Positions 18,242 to 26,952 are shown, counted from the stretch's first letter. The stretch: 64,000 nucleotides of DNA from Anaerobacillus sp. CMMVII (GCF_025377685.1 NZ_JACEHK010000015.1:62001-126000), one strand, 5' to 3'. The notes: a model not told the origin generated them from the sequence alone. Program-made: numbers and translations.

Positions 18242-19655
18242 AATTTTTACGATAACTAGTGCTTTATTAGTGGTCTCAGCTTTAATCATTTATTTAACAT
18301 TATATTTTCTGCTGCCTACCTATTACTACAGCTATAAAAAATCGAATTTAAATGACGGTGTTGCTAATTTAATTGAAAGAATAGCAGTTAGTCGAATAGA
18401 AGAGGTAGAATTCCATTTTAATGATTTTGTTGAGAGCTATAATGTTCGTTTAATCGTACAAAATGAATTTGGTTATGTCATTTATTTTCCAATGGACCGT
18501 TTCTTTCATGATAGTAAAGGAAGAAACGGACTGCCAGGGAGAAATAGTGTAAATAGAAGGCTTTTAGAAGATAATTGGAACAATCCAAACCTGATTACGA
18601 TTGTTGAACCTATCAAGTTTCGGCAAGATCCAAACGAATATGTTTTAACCGTATCAGCTCCCTTGCAACCAATTGATGAGGCCTCGGACGTAATCCTGAT
18701 GTTTTTCCCTTATATGCTAATTATCATCGGCGTTATTTCAGTTATAGGTGGATATGTTTATTCGAATTTACTATCAAAACCGTTGCTTACGCTAAATAAA
18801 ACCGCGAAAAAAATGGCTGACTTAGATTTTTCAACTAAATCTACTATTCATACCAATGATGAGTTAGGGGAATTATCGAGGAGTCTCAATAAACTTGCCA
18901 TCAATTTGCAAAATAGTATGGATGAGCTAACTGAAGCCAATGCTCAATTGAAGGACGATATTCAAAAAGAACGGGACCAAGAACAAAAACGGAGCGAGTT
19001 TATTGCAACAATCTCACACGAATTAAAAACACCGTTAACTGCCGTTTCTGGGCAGATTGAAGGAATGATTCATGGAATTGGAAGCTTTAAAGATCGTGAA
19101 AAATATTTAAAGCAATCGTATACGATTTTAAAAGATATGGAGAAGTTAGTTCAGGAAATTCTTGATGTATCCCAACTTGAAAGCTCATACTTTAGTCCGC
19201 AAATTCAAAAAATTAATTTGTCTAGGCTAGTTAATCAAACGTTCGATGGCTTTCAGTTCTTTTCTGAGCAAAAACAACTAGATGTTCAACTGTCCATTGA
19301 ACCAGATGTGTTCACTTTTGGGGATGCTAAGTTAATTACCAGGGCAGTAGCAAACGTTTTTAGTAATGCACTCAAGTATACAGACAATGGAAAGCAAATA
19401 AAATTGAGCTTATTTACGGATGTTGAAGGACCGCACCTAACGATTATGAATGCATGTGCTTTTATTGAAGAAGATGAGCTCGGAAAGATATTTGAGCCTT
19501 TCTATCGAATTGAGAAATCCCGAAACCGGAAGACAGGTGGAAGCGGCTTAGGACTTTATATAGTTAAAAAAATATTTGACCTCCATAATATTAATTATTC
19601 GATTGAGAATGTAACAGATGGGGTCTTGTTCACTATCAACTTTAAAACAACATAG
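18219..19655 (+). CDS. Membrane sensor histidine kinase
   Basis: 478-aa partner of the preceding regulator. Layout: span 1 (residues about 8-30), an external sensing region of about 130 residues, span 2 (about 160-185), HAMP (LSKPLLTLNKTAKKMADLDF), HisKA with the phospho-His in FIATISHELKTPLTAV, then HATPase with N box (NVFSNALKY) and G box (TGGSGLGLYIVKKI). The external domain is not one I recognise. A large hairpin terminator follows. Confidence 0.94.
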   Translation: MKKGITLKIFTITSALLVVSALIIYLTLYFLLPTYYYSYKKSNLNDGVANLIERIAVSRIEEVEFHFNDFVESYNVRLIVQNEFGYVIYFPMDRFFHDSKGRNGLPGRNSVNRRLLEDNWNNPNLITIVEPIKFRQDPNEYVLTVSAPLQPIDEASDVILMFFPYMLIIIGVISVIGGYVYSNLLSKPLLTLNKTAKKMADLDFSTKSTIHTNDELGELSRSLNKLAINLQNSMDELTEANAQLKDDIQKERDQEQKRSEFIATISHELKTPLTAVSGQIEGMIHGIGSFKDREKYLKQSYTILKDMEKLVQEILDVSQLESSYFSPQIQKINLSRLVNQTFDGFQFFSEQKQLDVQLSIEPDVFTFGDAKLITRAVANVFSNALKYTDNGKQIKLSLFTDVEGPHLTIMNACAFIEEDELGKIFEPFYRIEKSRNRKTGGSGLGLYIVKKIFDLHNINYSIENVTDGVLFTINFKTT

Positions 19656-19664
19656 CCTAAAAGA

Positions 19665-19746
19665 AAGAGGCTGCCCCAAAAAAGTGTCAGACACCGCTAG
19701 TATTAGGAGCCGTGTGGAAGACACTTTGGGTACTGCCTCTTTTTTC
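19665..19746 (+). terminator. Large hairpin terminator after the kinase
   Basis: AGAGGC pairs with GCCTCT and, inside it, CCAAA..AGTGTC pairs with GACACTTTGG, giving a long interrupted stem ending in TTTTTT. The loop contains GTGTCAGACAC, itself a palindrome often found in Bacillaceae intergenic hairpins. Confidence 0.75.
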
Positions 19747-19765
19747 TTTGAAAATTCATTTTCAC

Positions 19766-19797
19766 TTCATCTTAAATTCATATAGCCAACTTATACT
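19766..19797 (+). promoter_or_regulatory. Direct-repeat operator and promoter of the secreted-protein gene
   Basis: TTCATCTTAAATTCATAT (19766-19783) matches 17 of 18 positions of the block at 17474-17491. A -10 box TATACT (19792-19797) stands at the identical distance. This is direct sequence evidence that the response regulator at 17543 controls the gene at 19857. Confidence 0.72.
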
Positions 19798-19856
19798 GAG
19801 ATTGCAGATAGGAAAGAAATCTTACTCTGTAAAAATGTTCTGGGAGGAAGATCAGT

Positions 19857-20426
19857 ATGAATAAGAAGTGGGCAATCTTAGGTTTAGGAATCTTGCTAGG
19901 AGCTACAACTTTCACTACAGTTTTCGCCAGTGATGTAGCACCTGAAGAAGAAACACCGAGGTACAACTTTCAGTTTAAACAACAAATTGTCTTTAAGTCT
20001 GAGGAAAAACTAGCGGAAATGGCAGAAGAAAAAGGGATTTCGATTGAAGAATTTAAAGCTGAATATGGTGAAAACGGATACTCTTTCCGTAATGGTTTTA
20101 AACGAAAAGGGATGCGCATGAATGGAAATGGTGAGTGTTTACAAGATCTGGCTGAAGAAAAGGGTGTCAATTTAGAGGATTTAAGAGAACAATTCTTAGC
20201 AGAAAACGAAGCGAAGCATGAACAAAGGCTAGCAGACTTAGCTGAGAAATTAGAAATGACCGTTGATGAGCTTAAACAACAGCAAATAGAAAAACGACTT
20301 GAAAGAGAAGAGTTGAGAGAACAAAAGCACGCAGAAATGGCTGAGCAAGCTGGAATGACTGTCGAAGAATTTAAAGAGAAAATCCCAGGGAAAAGAGGTA
20401 TGAGACATTTTAATAAAGGTTTGTAA
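19857..20426 (+). CDS. Secreted charged protein built from four AEE-type repeats
   Basis: 189 aa with a clear signal peptide (WAILGLGILLGATTFTTVFA, cleavage after residue about 24). The mature part contains four copies of a helix-turn-helix-like module: LAEMAEEKGISIEEFKAEY, LQDLAEEKGVNLEDLREQF, LADLAEKLEMTVDELKQQQ and HAEMAEQAGMTVEEFKEKI. It is very rich in Glu, Lys and Arg and has no catalytic motif. By location and shared operator it is probably the output, or a feedback component, of the two-component system. It may act like a CpxP/Spy-type envelope chaperone (inference only). I do not recognise a named family. GGGAGG precedes the ATG. Confidence 0.85.
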   Translation: MNKKWAILGLGILLGATTFTTVFASDVAPEEETPRYNFQFKQQIVFKSEEKLAEMAEEKGISIEEFKAEYGENGYSFRNGFKRKGMRMNGNGECLQDLAEEKGVNLEDLREQFLAENEAKHEQRLADLAEKLEMTVDELKQQQIEKRLEREELREQKHAEMAEQAGMTVEEFKEKIPGKRGMRHFNKGL

Positions 20427-20435
20427 ATAATTGAA

Positions 20436-20480
20436 TGGTTGGCGACTTTCATGTTCTCAGAGTTGCCAACCACTTTTATT
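20436..20480 (+). terminator. Terminator after the secreted-protein gene
   Basis: TGGTTGGCGACT pairs with AGTTGCCAACCA (one mismatch), with a loop of about 13 bases and a T-rich tail. Confidence 0.8.
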
Positions 20481-20548
20481 ATGGAATAGGAAAGCTATTT
20501 AGCTAAGGATGTGTGTTAGCATACAGAAGTAGAAAGAGGTACTTAATT

Positions 20549-21520
20549 GTGAAAAATGTAAAATATGCAGTACTTATTATGGTTTCTATGTTACTTATAG
20601 CTGCTTGCAGTGAGACTGAAGATGCTAGCGCGCCAGAAGATTTGAGGGTATATAAGTTTGAAGCAATTGATTTAGAGAATCTTTCTTCCGAAAAAATAGT
20701 TGCAAGCTATGAAGGAGGAGAAGTAACTGGAGAGGAATTCGCCAAATATTTAGCGCTACAAGCCTTTTTAAACCCATATGCGCCAATAAATGACGAAGAA
20801 TATCGTTTGGATATGATCTATGATTTGATTGTAGAGAGGCTAACAGGAAGTTTGGCAACAGAATTAGAATGGGCAAATGAACAAGTGGAACTAATATGGA
20901 ACCAAATTTCACTGTCGTATGAAGATGAGACATTACAAGATGCCTATGAAATCCTTCAAATAAGTGAAGAGGAGATAAAAGCAGCATTAATTTCATTATT
21001 GAACATAGAAACCTATTTTGAACAACAAATCACTGAAACTGAGATAGTAGAGTTTTATCACTCAGTTATCGATGAACTCACAACCGCAACCTTTACGCAT
21101 ATTCTGATTGGTATCAATGAAGACAAGTCAATTGAAGGACAGGAAGTACGTACAGTAGCGGAAGCGTTACAAATCGCAAATAAGGTGCAGCAAAGACTTT
21201 TAGCTGGAGAAGATATGGGAGATCTAGTTAGTCTGTTCTCTGATGATGGTGGCAGTATTGAAACGAATGGACGGTATGAAAATATTGCAGTCGCAGGATT
21301 GGTACCAGAGTTTCGGAAAGCGCTGGTTGAGCTGGAATTACATACGATTAGTGATCCAGTGCCAACAGAGTACGGCTATCACATTGTTAAGCTAGAAGAT
21401 CTTTATGTCCTCCCTTTTGAGGAAGTAAAAAATTCATTAGTCGGAGAATTAATTCATGAGAAGTATCTTGCCTATTTCTATGAAGAATTACCAACAAAAA
21501 TCATCGAAATAAATCTATAG
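20549..21520 (+). CDS. PrsA-like lipoprotein foldase (parvulin peptidyl-prolyl isomerase)
   Basis: 323-aa lipoprotein. The GTG at 20549 is chosen because AGAAAGAGG lies 8 bp upstream and the signal then reads YAVLIMVSMLLIAAC, with lipobox LIAAC at residues about 14-18. An N-terminal SurA-like helical region is followed by a parvulin domain: ATFTHILIGI (residues about 180-189), LVSLFSDDGGS and GYHIVKLEDLY. It would assist folding of exported proteins on the outer face of the membrane. It is distinct from full PrsA by its divergent N-terminal half. Confidence 0.85.
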   Translation: MKNVKYAVLIMVSMLLIAACSETEDASAPEDLRVYKFEAIDLENLSSEKIVASYEGGEVTGEEFAKYLALQAFLNPYAPINDEEYRLDMIYDLIVERLTGSLATELEWANEQVELIWNQISLSYEDETLQDAYEILQISEEEIKAALISLLNIETYFEQQITETEIVEFYHSVIDELTTATFTHILIGINEDKSIEGQEVRTVAEALQIANKVQQRLLAGEDMGDLVSLFSDDGGSIETNGRYENIAVAGLVPEFRKALVELELHTISDPVPTEYGYHIVKLEDLYVLPFEEVKNSLVGELIHEKYLAYFYEELPTKIIEINL

Positions 21521-21595
21521 AGGGAACAATTGTAACTCATTTGCTACCCTAATCAATTATGATCAAATGAAACAAGATTGGTTAGGAGGTAGGAG

Positions 21596-22375
21596 ATGGA
21601 TTTAAAAGATAAGGTTGTCTATATTACTGGAGCTGCAAGTGGTATTGGATTTGAATTGGCAGAATCATTTGCAGAAATTGGAGCAAAAGTAGTACTTACT
21701 GATTTAAATAAATCATTAGTTGTAGAAAAAACAAATCTCTTAAAAGCAAGAGGCTATGAAGTGGTCGGGGTACAATGCGATGTTTGTTCAGAAGAGGCTA
21801 TAAAGGCATCAATAGAACAAACGATAAATGTATTTGGGAGACTAGATATTCTAATCAATAACGCAGGTCTACAATATGTTTCTCCAATTGAGGAATTCCC
21901 GACATCTAAATTTGAACTGTTATTGAAAGTGATGGTTACAGGAGCATTTATCGCAATAAAAGAAGTATTTCCGATTATGAAAAAGCAACAATTTGGTAGA
22001 ATTATCAATATAGCCTCTATAAATGGACTTGTTGGCTTTGCAGGGAAAGCTGGATATAATAGCGCAAAACACGGAGTAATTGGTCTCACAAAAGTAGCTT
22101 CCTTAGAAGGTGCTGACTATGGAATAACAGTCAATGCGCTATGTCCTGGTTACGTTGATACACCGTTAGTGAGAAATCAATTGTCTGATCTAGCAAAAAC
22201 AAGAAATGTCCCCGTAGAAAAAGTGTTAGAGGAAGTTATTTATCCATTAGTACCACAAAAACAATTATTGCAACCAAAAGAAGTAGCTGATTATGCCATT
22301 TTTTTAGCTAGCACAAAGGGAAAATCAATTACAGGTCAGTCAGTTGTCATAGACGGGGGCTATACGGTACAGTAA
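21596..22375 (+). CDS. Short-chain dehydrogenase, 3-hydroxybutyrate dehydrogenase-like
   Basis: 259-aa NAD(P)-dependent SDR. TGAASGIGFELAE is the cofactor loop, NNAG follows, and the catalytic set is Ser in INIASINGLVGFAGKAG, then YNSAK. LCPGYVDTPLVRNQ with a long substrate-binding insert is characteristic of D-3-hydroxybutyrate dehydrogenases (BdhA/YxjF group). The likely reaction is 3-hydroxybutyrate to acetoacetate. It is monocistronic, with GGAGGTAGGAG before the ATG. The exact substrate is an inference from motif similarity. Confidence 0.85.
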   Translation: MDLKDKVVYITGAASGIGFELAESFAEIGAKVVLTDLNKSLVVEKTNLLKARGYEVVGVQCDVCSEEAIKASIEQTINVFGRLDILINNAGLQYVSPIEEFPTSKFELLLKVMVTGAFIAIKEVFPIMKKQQFGRIINIASINGLVGFAGKAGYNSAKHGVIGLTKVASLEGADYGITVNALCPGYVDTPLVRNQLSDLAKTRNVPVEKVLEEVIYPLVPQKQLLQPKEVADYAIFLASTKGKSITGQSVVIDGGYTVQ

Positions 22376-22472
22376 TCTGTCTAGCAGATCGGTGGATATT
22401 GAGCTTTTTTGTATACAATCTTACAAGTAGCTACTCGTAAGAACGTCTAAAAACATCAAACCGTGCTAAAGG

Positions 22473-22519
22473 AAAAACCTTATTTGCATCGATTTGCAGG
22501 TAAGGTTTTTAATTTTTAA
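22473..22519. terminator. Bidirectional terminator between convergent genes
   Basis: AAAAACCTTA and TAAGGTTTTT form the outer stem, with internal pairing of TGCA and a T-run on both strands. It overlaps the last codons of the minus-strand kinase (which ends at 22509). Confidence 0.75.
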
Positions 22520-23657
22520 TAAACATATCTTTCTTCTCTTCAGAAGCTATTGGTAGGTGAATACTAAAAGTAGTTATATCATCATTAGATTGACAGCTGA
22601 TCGTTCCATTATGTTTTTCAATGATTTTTTTACAGACAAATAAGCCTATCCCAGTACCTAATTCTTTTGTTGTGTAAAAAGGTTCAAAAATGATTTCTCT
22701 TGTTTCGTCAGGAATAATTGGACCATTATTGGAGATTTCAATGACAATATTTTCACCGTTAATATCCGTACGGACAGAGATCTCTCTAGGTTTTTCCTTT
22801 TTATTTATGGCATCTATGGAATTCATTAATATGTTTAAGAACACTTGCTTCAATTCATTTTTATTTGCAAGAGTTTGTGCTTCTGGACCGAAGTAAGTTA
22901 GTACATTGACATCGATATCGACAATGCTTGGGTAAAGAAACTTGATAATATCTTCTAACAACAAATGAACAGTAACGATTTCCTTTCGCTGTTCTTGTGC
23001 TCCCTCATTTTTAGAGGTGTGAAGAAATTGGGTAATCCGAAATTTAAGCTGATCAAGTTCATGGTCAATGATATCTAAGTATTTTAAAGTTGGGTAATCT
23101 GTTTTTAATAATTTTATAAAACCGATAACTGCAGTAAGCGGATTTCTAAATTCATGAACAAAGCTAGACGACATCTGTCCAAGTAAGGTTAATTTAACTT
23201 TATGAGTTTCATTGAGAAGTATATTTTTTTCTTCAATTTCTAATTCCTTTAAGACGGTATACCTCTGTACAGCATAGTAGCAAAATTTATCAAAGCTTTT
23301 ATTGAGATTCTCAATTGCCACTTGTAAATCCTCCAAAGAAGTTTCAGCCGAAAATAAGTGTTTGATCATAATTGTTCTTCCGAAATTCACATTTTGAACA
23401 AAATCACCTATATTTACCTTTGCTTCAACCCGTTCTTTGGCAACTTTGTAAGCGAGCAGCTTTAGTTCCTCGTCAGTAATTGTATTGATTAATGTTTTCT
23501 TTATTAATTGATACATTTGAGTTCCGTTTTCTTTTACCTTATCTTTATGGAGGTCATATTGATGTAGACAAATGTTTTGCCACCATTCCTCTAGAAAATT
23601 AGCCTCGTTTTTTTCGATAAATACTAATAAATTATTATCTGCTGAAATGGAATTCAA
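22509..23657 (-). CDS. Soluble sensor histidine kinase (HisK_N-type N-terminus)
   Basis: 382 aa without membrane spans. Residues 1-150 form an all-helical N-terminal domain (FLEEWWQNICLH, VKVNIGDFVQNVNFGRTIM-like segments) resembling the HisK_N domain of Bacillus kinases. Then comes the phospho-acceptor MSSSFVHEFRNPLTAVIGFI (His about 170) and an ATPase domain with NILMNSIDAINK, EPFYTTKELGTGIGLFVCKK. Such kinases often feed the sporulation phosphorelay, and the orphan location with no response regulator fits that, but it is inference. Confidence 0.88.
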   Translation of the reverse strand: MNSISADNNLLVFIEKNEANFLEEWWQNICLHQYDLHKDKVKENGTQMYQLIKKTLINTITDEELKLLAYKVAKERVEAKVNIGDFVQNVNFGRTIMIKHLFSAETSLEDLQVAIENLNKSFDKFCYYAVQRYTVLKELEIEEKNILLNETHKVKLTLLGQMSSSFVHEFRNPLTAVIGFIKLLKTDYPTLKYLDIIDHELDQLKFRITQFLHTSKNEGAQEQRKEIVTVHLLLEDIIKFLYPSIVDIDVNVLTYFGPEAQTLANKNELKQVFLNILMNSIDAINKKEKPREISVRTDINGENIVIEISNNGPIIPDETREIIFEPFYTTKELGTGIGLFVCKKIIEKHNGTISCQSNDDITTFSIHLPIASEEKKDMFIKN

Positions 23658-23793
23658 TTTCCCTCACCTACTTTCATAAAGAAAAGATCATTGTTACTAA
23701 TTCTACAACCATTCTAGTGTTCCTTTTAAAATTTTAAAATAATTTGTAATATTTTTAGTGAGGAAAAAGATCTAAATTTGTAAAATAAAGATA

Positions 23794-23824
23794 GAAGCTG
23801 ACACTTATTGTGTCAGCTTCCTTC
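23794..23824 (-). terminator. Terminator after the OsmC gene
   Basis: An 11-bp perfect stem GAAGCTGACAC / GTGTCAGCTTC with loop TTATT. Read on the minus strand it is followed by a T-rich stretch, so it ends the BASS-OsmC transcript. Confidence 0.75.
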
Positions 23825-23846
23825 GTTTAGGCTAGCTTCAGGGCGC

Positions 23847-24287
23847 TTATGCCTTATTCCATTGATCCTCTAATTGCACGTTAGCAGCTTTAAGCATTGT
23901 ATAAACAGGGCATCGTGATTCAACTTTTTCTTGAAGCTCTTTAATTCGTTCTTCAGTTTCACCTGTTGTAACAGTAGCTTCTACAGTGATTGTTTCAAAA
24001 TAAGGACGCACAGAAGGGTCACCCATAAATCCTCTTGGGTCAAATTGTCCTTTTATTTTAAATGATAAATCCTGAAGATCGAAATTCATTTCACGAGCTA
24101 CAACCCGCGCTGTAACATTTTCACAAGCAGCAAGTGCTCCTAAAACTGATTGTAACGGGTTAGGACCTAAGTCTTGACCACCCATTTGTTTTCCTTCATC
24201 AATAATAAACTCATGTTTGCCAGCTTTATTTGTCACCGTAATTCCCTCAGTTTTCGCATTCACTAATAATGTCATTTTGTTAGCCAT
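23847..24287 (-). CDS. OsmC-family protein
   Basis: 146-aa cytosolic protein of the OsmC/Ohr fold. GPNPLQSVLGALAACENVTARVVA carries the conserved buried Cys (PLQSVLGALAAC), and the second reactive Cys is in ESRCPVYTML. These two cysteines reduce organic hydroperoxides in Ohr/OsmC proteins. The ATG at 24287 is chosen because the in-frame GTG upstream lies inside the ribosome site. It is co-transcribed behind the BASS transporter from a promoter with two CstR-type operators, so a role in detoxifying or sensing organic persulfides is a reasonable inference. Confidence 0.85.
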   Translation of the reverse strand: MANKMTLLVNAKTEGITVTNKAGKHEFIIDEGKQMGGQDLGPNPLQSVLGALAACENVTARVVAREMNFDLQDLSFKIKGQFDPRGFMGDPSVRPYFETITVEATVTTGETEERIKELQEKVESRCPVYTMLKAANVQLEDQWNKA

Positions 24288-24314
24288 ATCTATCACTCAC
24301 TTTCTTAATTTTTT

Positions 24315-25283
24315 TTAATTTTGGATTTCTGTTTGTTTAAACCACTTTTTGCTAGCAAGTTTACCGTAATAAGCAATACTTTGCTGTTGTACGATAAAGG
24401 CAATTGTCACAATTAATGCTGCTTCTGCTCCAAAGGCAGTTGCGCCCAAACCAATTGCTATTGAAAGGTTTCGAAGAACTGTACCGTTAACCAACGCTAT
24501 CCCGTCAGCACGGTTTAAAAATTTAATAGCAAAGAATGTACTTATGACATAATTTAAGCCATAAAATACAAGCAAAACAATGATAGCAATAGCAATTAAC
24601 TGTAGGTTAGAGACAATCATATTTGCCTGTGAACTAATACTCACGAAAACAACGTATAACATTGCCCAGATACTCAATGGAGCAAATTTAGGTTTAATGT
24701 TTTTCTGGAATTGCTCGAGTGTATATTTCTTTAGTAGGTACTTAAAAGTAAAGTGACCTAAGAACATTGGTAAAAAAACAACCAAGGCTATCGTACGCAT
24801 GGTAAGTAAGATATCAATGTTGACGTATTGACCAACCATTGCTAATAAATACCATGGCGTTACCAAAGACCCGATGATAAGACCAAAAACCGTTAGTTTT
24901 ACTGATGCTGGTACATTCCCTTTTTGAAGCGCAGTCCAGGAAATTGTCATCCCACTTGTTGGTAATAGGGCTGCTAATGCTAAACCTGCAAACATCATAG
25001 GGTATTCAGTTAAGAAAGCTTTTCCTAATAAATAGGCAATGACTGGAATGATTACAAAGTTAATCGCCACCGAATAGCCTAAAATCTTACCACCTTTTAA
25101 TGTTGTCAATTCCTTTAACTTAAAGCCAACCAATGTTGCGTAGATCATAATAATTGTAGCAATTAATATTGTTCCTCTTAGAAAGGAAGTATCAACAAGT
25201 GTTCCAACAATAAATCCTAAAATAAGAGTTAATGGCACACTAATAAGTAAATATTTTTGAGGCAAATTATAGATAGTTTTCAA
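24315..25283 (-). CDS. BASS/ACR3-superfamily membrane transporter
   Basis: 322 aa with about ten hydrophobic segments. The layout and motifs (AALLPTSGMTISWTALQKGN, GTVLRNLSIAIGLG) match the bile acid:sodium symporter/arsenite permease superfamily. The discontinuous helices lie around PTSGMT and NGTVLRNLSIA. The true solute is not known for most bacterial members. GGAGGGGG precedes the start. It is the first gene of a CstR-type regulated pair, so it probably moves a sulfur species or an organic anion linked to sulfur stress (inference). Confidence 0.8.
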   Translation of the reverse strand: MKTIYNLPQKYLLISVPLTLILGFIVGTLVDTSFLRGTILIATIIMIYATLVGFKLKELTTLKGGKILGYSVAINFVIIPVIAYLLGKAFLTEYPMMFAGLALAALLPTSGMTISWTALQKGNVPASVKLTVFGLIIGSLVTPWYLLAMVGQYVNIDILLTMRTIALVVFLPMFLGHFTFKYLLKKYTLEQFQKNIKPKFAPLSIWAMLYVVFVSISSQANMIVSNLQLIAIAIIVLLVFYGLNYVISTFFAIKFLNRADGIALVNGTVLRNLSIAIGLGATAFGAEAALIVTIAFIVQQQSIAYYGKLASKKWFKQTEIQN

Positions 25284-25312
25284 TTGGTAATCCCCCTCCT
25301 TTATTTAATTCA

Positions 25313-25364
25313 TATACCCTATTGGGTATACATATACTATAAGGGGTATGCAAACGTTTGTCAA
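25313..25364 (-). promoter_or_regulatory. Promoter with two tandem CstR-type operators
   Basis: On the minus strand there is a consensus promoter: TTGACA (25359-25364), 17-bp spacer, TATAGT (25336-25341). Operator 1, TATACCCTATTGGGTATA (25313-25330), is palindromic at 16 of 18 positions. Operator 2 (25333-25350, TATACTATAAGGGGTATG) covers the -10 box. This is the geometry of repression. The 330 bp from here to the next gene on the plus strand hold no feature I can support. Confidence 0.8.
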
Positions 25365-25679
25365 CAACCTTTTTCTAAAGAATTGGGTCATAAAGGAAAT
25401 CGTATGAGAGATGGGCGTTGCAGTATATTTGACATCTATAAATAAGGAAGTTTTTAGCCTTTTTTAGTAGATAAAGAAGTTATTTCAAAGGATTAATCCT
25501 CGTTGAGCAATTGGTTACCCTATTTATATCTTCATAAAATAATCACATTTTTATTTTATAATTCGCTATATGGTTGAAATTTATAGTATAGGAAAGCATC
25601 TATCAAAAAATTATGATGGTACTTTAGTAAAAAGTATGTACCTTAAACCAAATGTATTTTCGAGTTAGGAGTTTAATTT

Positions 25680-26231
25680 ATGGAAGAAAATTTAGTCCGA
25701 TTTTTTGAAGAATATTCGAATTATGCCTTATTAATAAGTATTTTAGCTAATATAATAGTCGCAGTTTTTGGTGTTATCCCGAGCTTTTTTGTTACCGGTG
25801 CAAACATTCTCTTTTTTGGGTTTTGGCTGGGTACGCTAATCTCATTTTTAGGAGAAGCCGTTGGGGCAATTGTCGCCTTTGTCCTCTATAGAAAAGGCTT
25901 TAGAAAGTTATCAACTTTAACAGTGGAGAAGTATCCCAAAGCAAAAATGTTACTTTGGAAACAAGGAAGAGAAGCCTTTTACTTAATATTATCTTTAAGA
26001 CTATTACCTTTTGTACCTTCTGGATTAGTTACATTTATCAGTTCAATAGGAAAAGTTTCATTTATTATTTTTGCAATTGCAAGTACGTTAGGAAAGGTCC
26101 CAGCCTTATTAATTGAAGCTTATTCGGTTTATCAAGTTACGCAATGGACATGGCAAGGAAAAGTAATCCTAGTTGTTATCGGATTATATATAGTACTACT
26201 AGCCTTTAAAAATAAAAAAACTAGGGTATAA
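25680..26231 (+). CDS. TVP38/TMEM64 (DedA-superfamily) membrane protein
   Basis: 183 aa with about five hydrophobic segments. The SNARE-associated Golgi-protein (VTT) domain is recognisable by FFVTGANILFFGFWLGTLIS, then GEAVGAIVAFVLYRKGF, and SLRLLPFVPSGLVTFISSI. Members act as lipid scramblases or ion-coupled flippases and are often found beside sulfur or selenium genes, but the role here is unknown. GTTAGGAG precedes the ATG. No CstR-type box is visible immediately upstream. Confidence 0.82.
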   Translation: MEENLVRFFEEYSNYALLISILANIIVAVFGVIPSFFVTGANILFFGFWLGTLISFLGEAVGAIVAFVLYRKGFRKLSTLTVEKYPKAKMLLWKQGREAFYLILSLRLLPFVPSGLVTFISSIGKVSFIIFAIASTLGKVPALLIEAYSVYQVTQWTWQGKVILVVIGLYIVLLAFKNKKTRV

Positions 26232-26357
26232 TAACACGAAATTTCTGGAGGAATGCAAAAATAAATAATGGATATTTAATAGCTTTATACAATGTCATTG
26301 TTATTGTAAGCTATTTTTGTTTCGTGTTCGTAGTTGATTAATAAGAGAGTTAACAGA

Positions 26358-26398
26358 AAAAGATTGGAACCTAATTTTCATCCAATCTTTACGTTGTT
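26358..26398 (+). terminator. Terminator after the TVP38-type gene
   Basis: AAAGATTGGA pairs with TCCAATCTTT across a loop of about 13 bases. A T-rich stretch follows and leads directly into a repeat element. Confidence 0.65.
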
Positions 26399-26402
26399 TT
26401 TA

Positions 26403-26473
26403 AGGTTCTTTTCGTAAACTTTGTTGCTTTTAGGTCGTAACCAAGCATTCGCTTGGTTACGACCTAAAAGCAA
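26403..26473. repeat. MITE-like element, short internally deleted copy
   Basis: Begins AGGTTCTTTTCGTAAACTTT and contains the perfect hairpin TTTTAGGTCGTAACCAAGCA / its complement, as in the longer copies at 51119 and 54910. It lacks the second terminal end, so it is a derivative. The 125 bp to the next gene hold only a ribosome site. Confidence 0.7.
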
Positions 26474-26597
26474 TTAGTAGTCTAAATAGTGCACCTTGAA
26501 TTCCACATAACTTCTTCATTTCTTCTTCATATCTTAGAAGTATCATAAAAATAGGAAAACAAAGATGAATTTATTCTGATTAACAAAGAGGTGATAA

Positions 26598-26843
26598 ATG
26601 ATGATGGCCGGAGGGTACGGCTTTGGAGGTTTAGGAATACTTGGCATGTTTTTTCAAATCGCTATGATGCTGGGGTTCGTATTTTTAATTGTATATTTGT
26701 TTCAAAGTTTCTCTAGATCAAACGATAAAAAGTTAAGTTCAGGAGAGAAGACAAGTGTACAAATTCTAGAAGAACGCTATGCTCGTGGAGAGATTGATGA
26801 TGAAGAGTTTAAACAAAAGAAAATTGTTCTAAGAGCTAAGTAA
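26598..26843 (+). CDS. Small membrane protein with SHOCT domain
   Basis: 81 aa. A glycine-rich start (GGYGFGGLGILGMFFQIAMM) runs into one span (to about residue 35). A linker follows, then a C-terminal SHOCT motif ILEERYARGEIDDEEFKQKK. SHOCT domains are short oligomerisation modules at the ends of bacterial proteins. GAGGTGATAA precedes three consecutive ATGs; the first is annotated. Function unknown; it is monocistronic with its own terminator downstream. Confidence 0.85.
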   Translation: MMMAGGYGFGGLGILGMFFQIAMMLGFVFLIVYLFQSFSRSNDKKLSSGEKTSVQILEERYARGEIDDEEFKQKKIVLRAK

Positions 26844-26952
26844 CCATTTTAATAGAATGGGGCATCTTTAGAAGTTGTTATTTTGAAGGTCTTTGAATAC
26901 CTTATCACATAAGATATAGGACAATTTTTATTAAGTGATTTGTAATTCAAGT

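Noticed and set aside
25257-25445. Small plus-strand frame across the CstR-type operators
   Set aside because: It covers the promoter and operators of the BASS operon, has no ribosome site and an unlikely composition.
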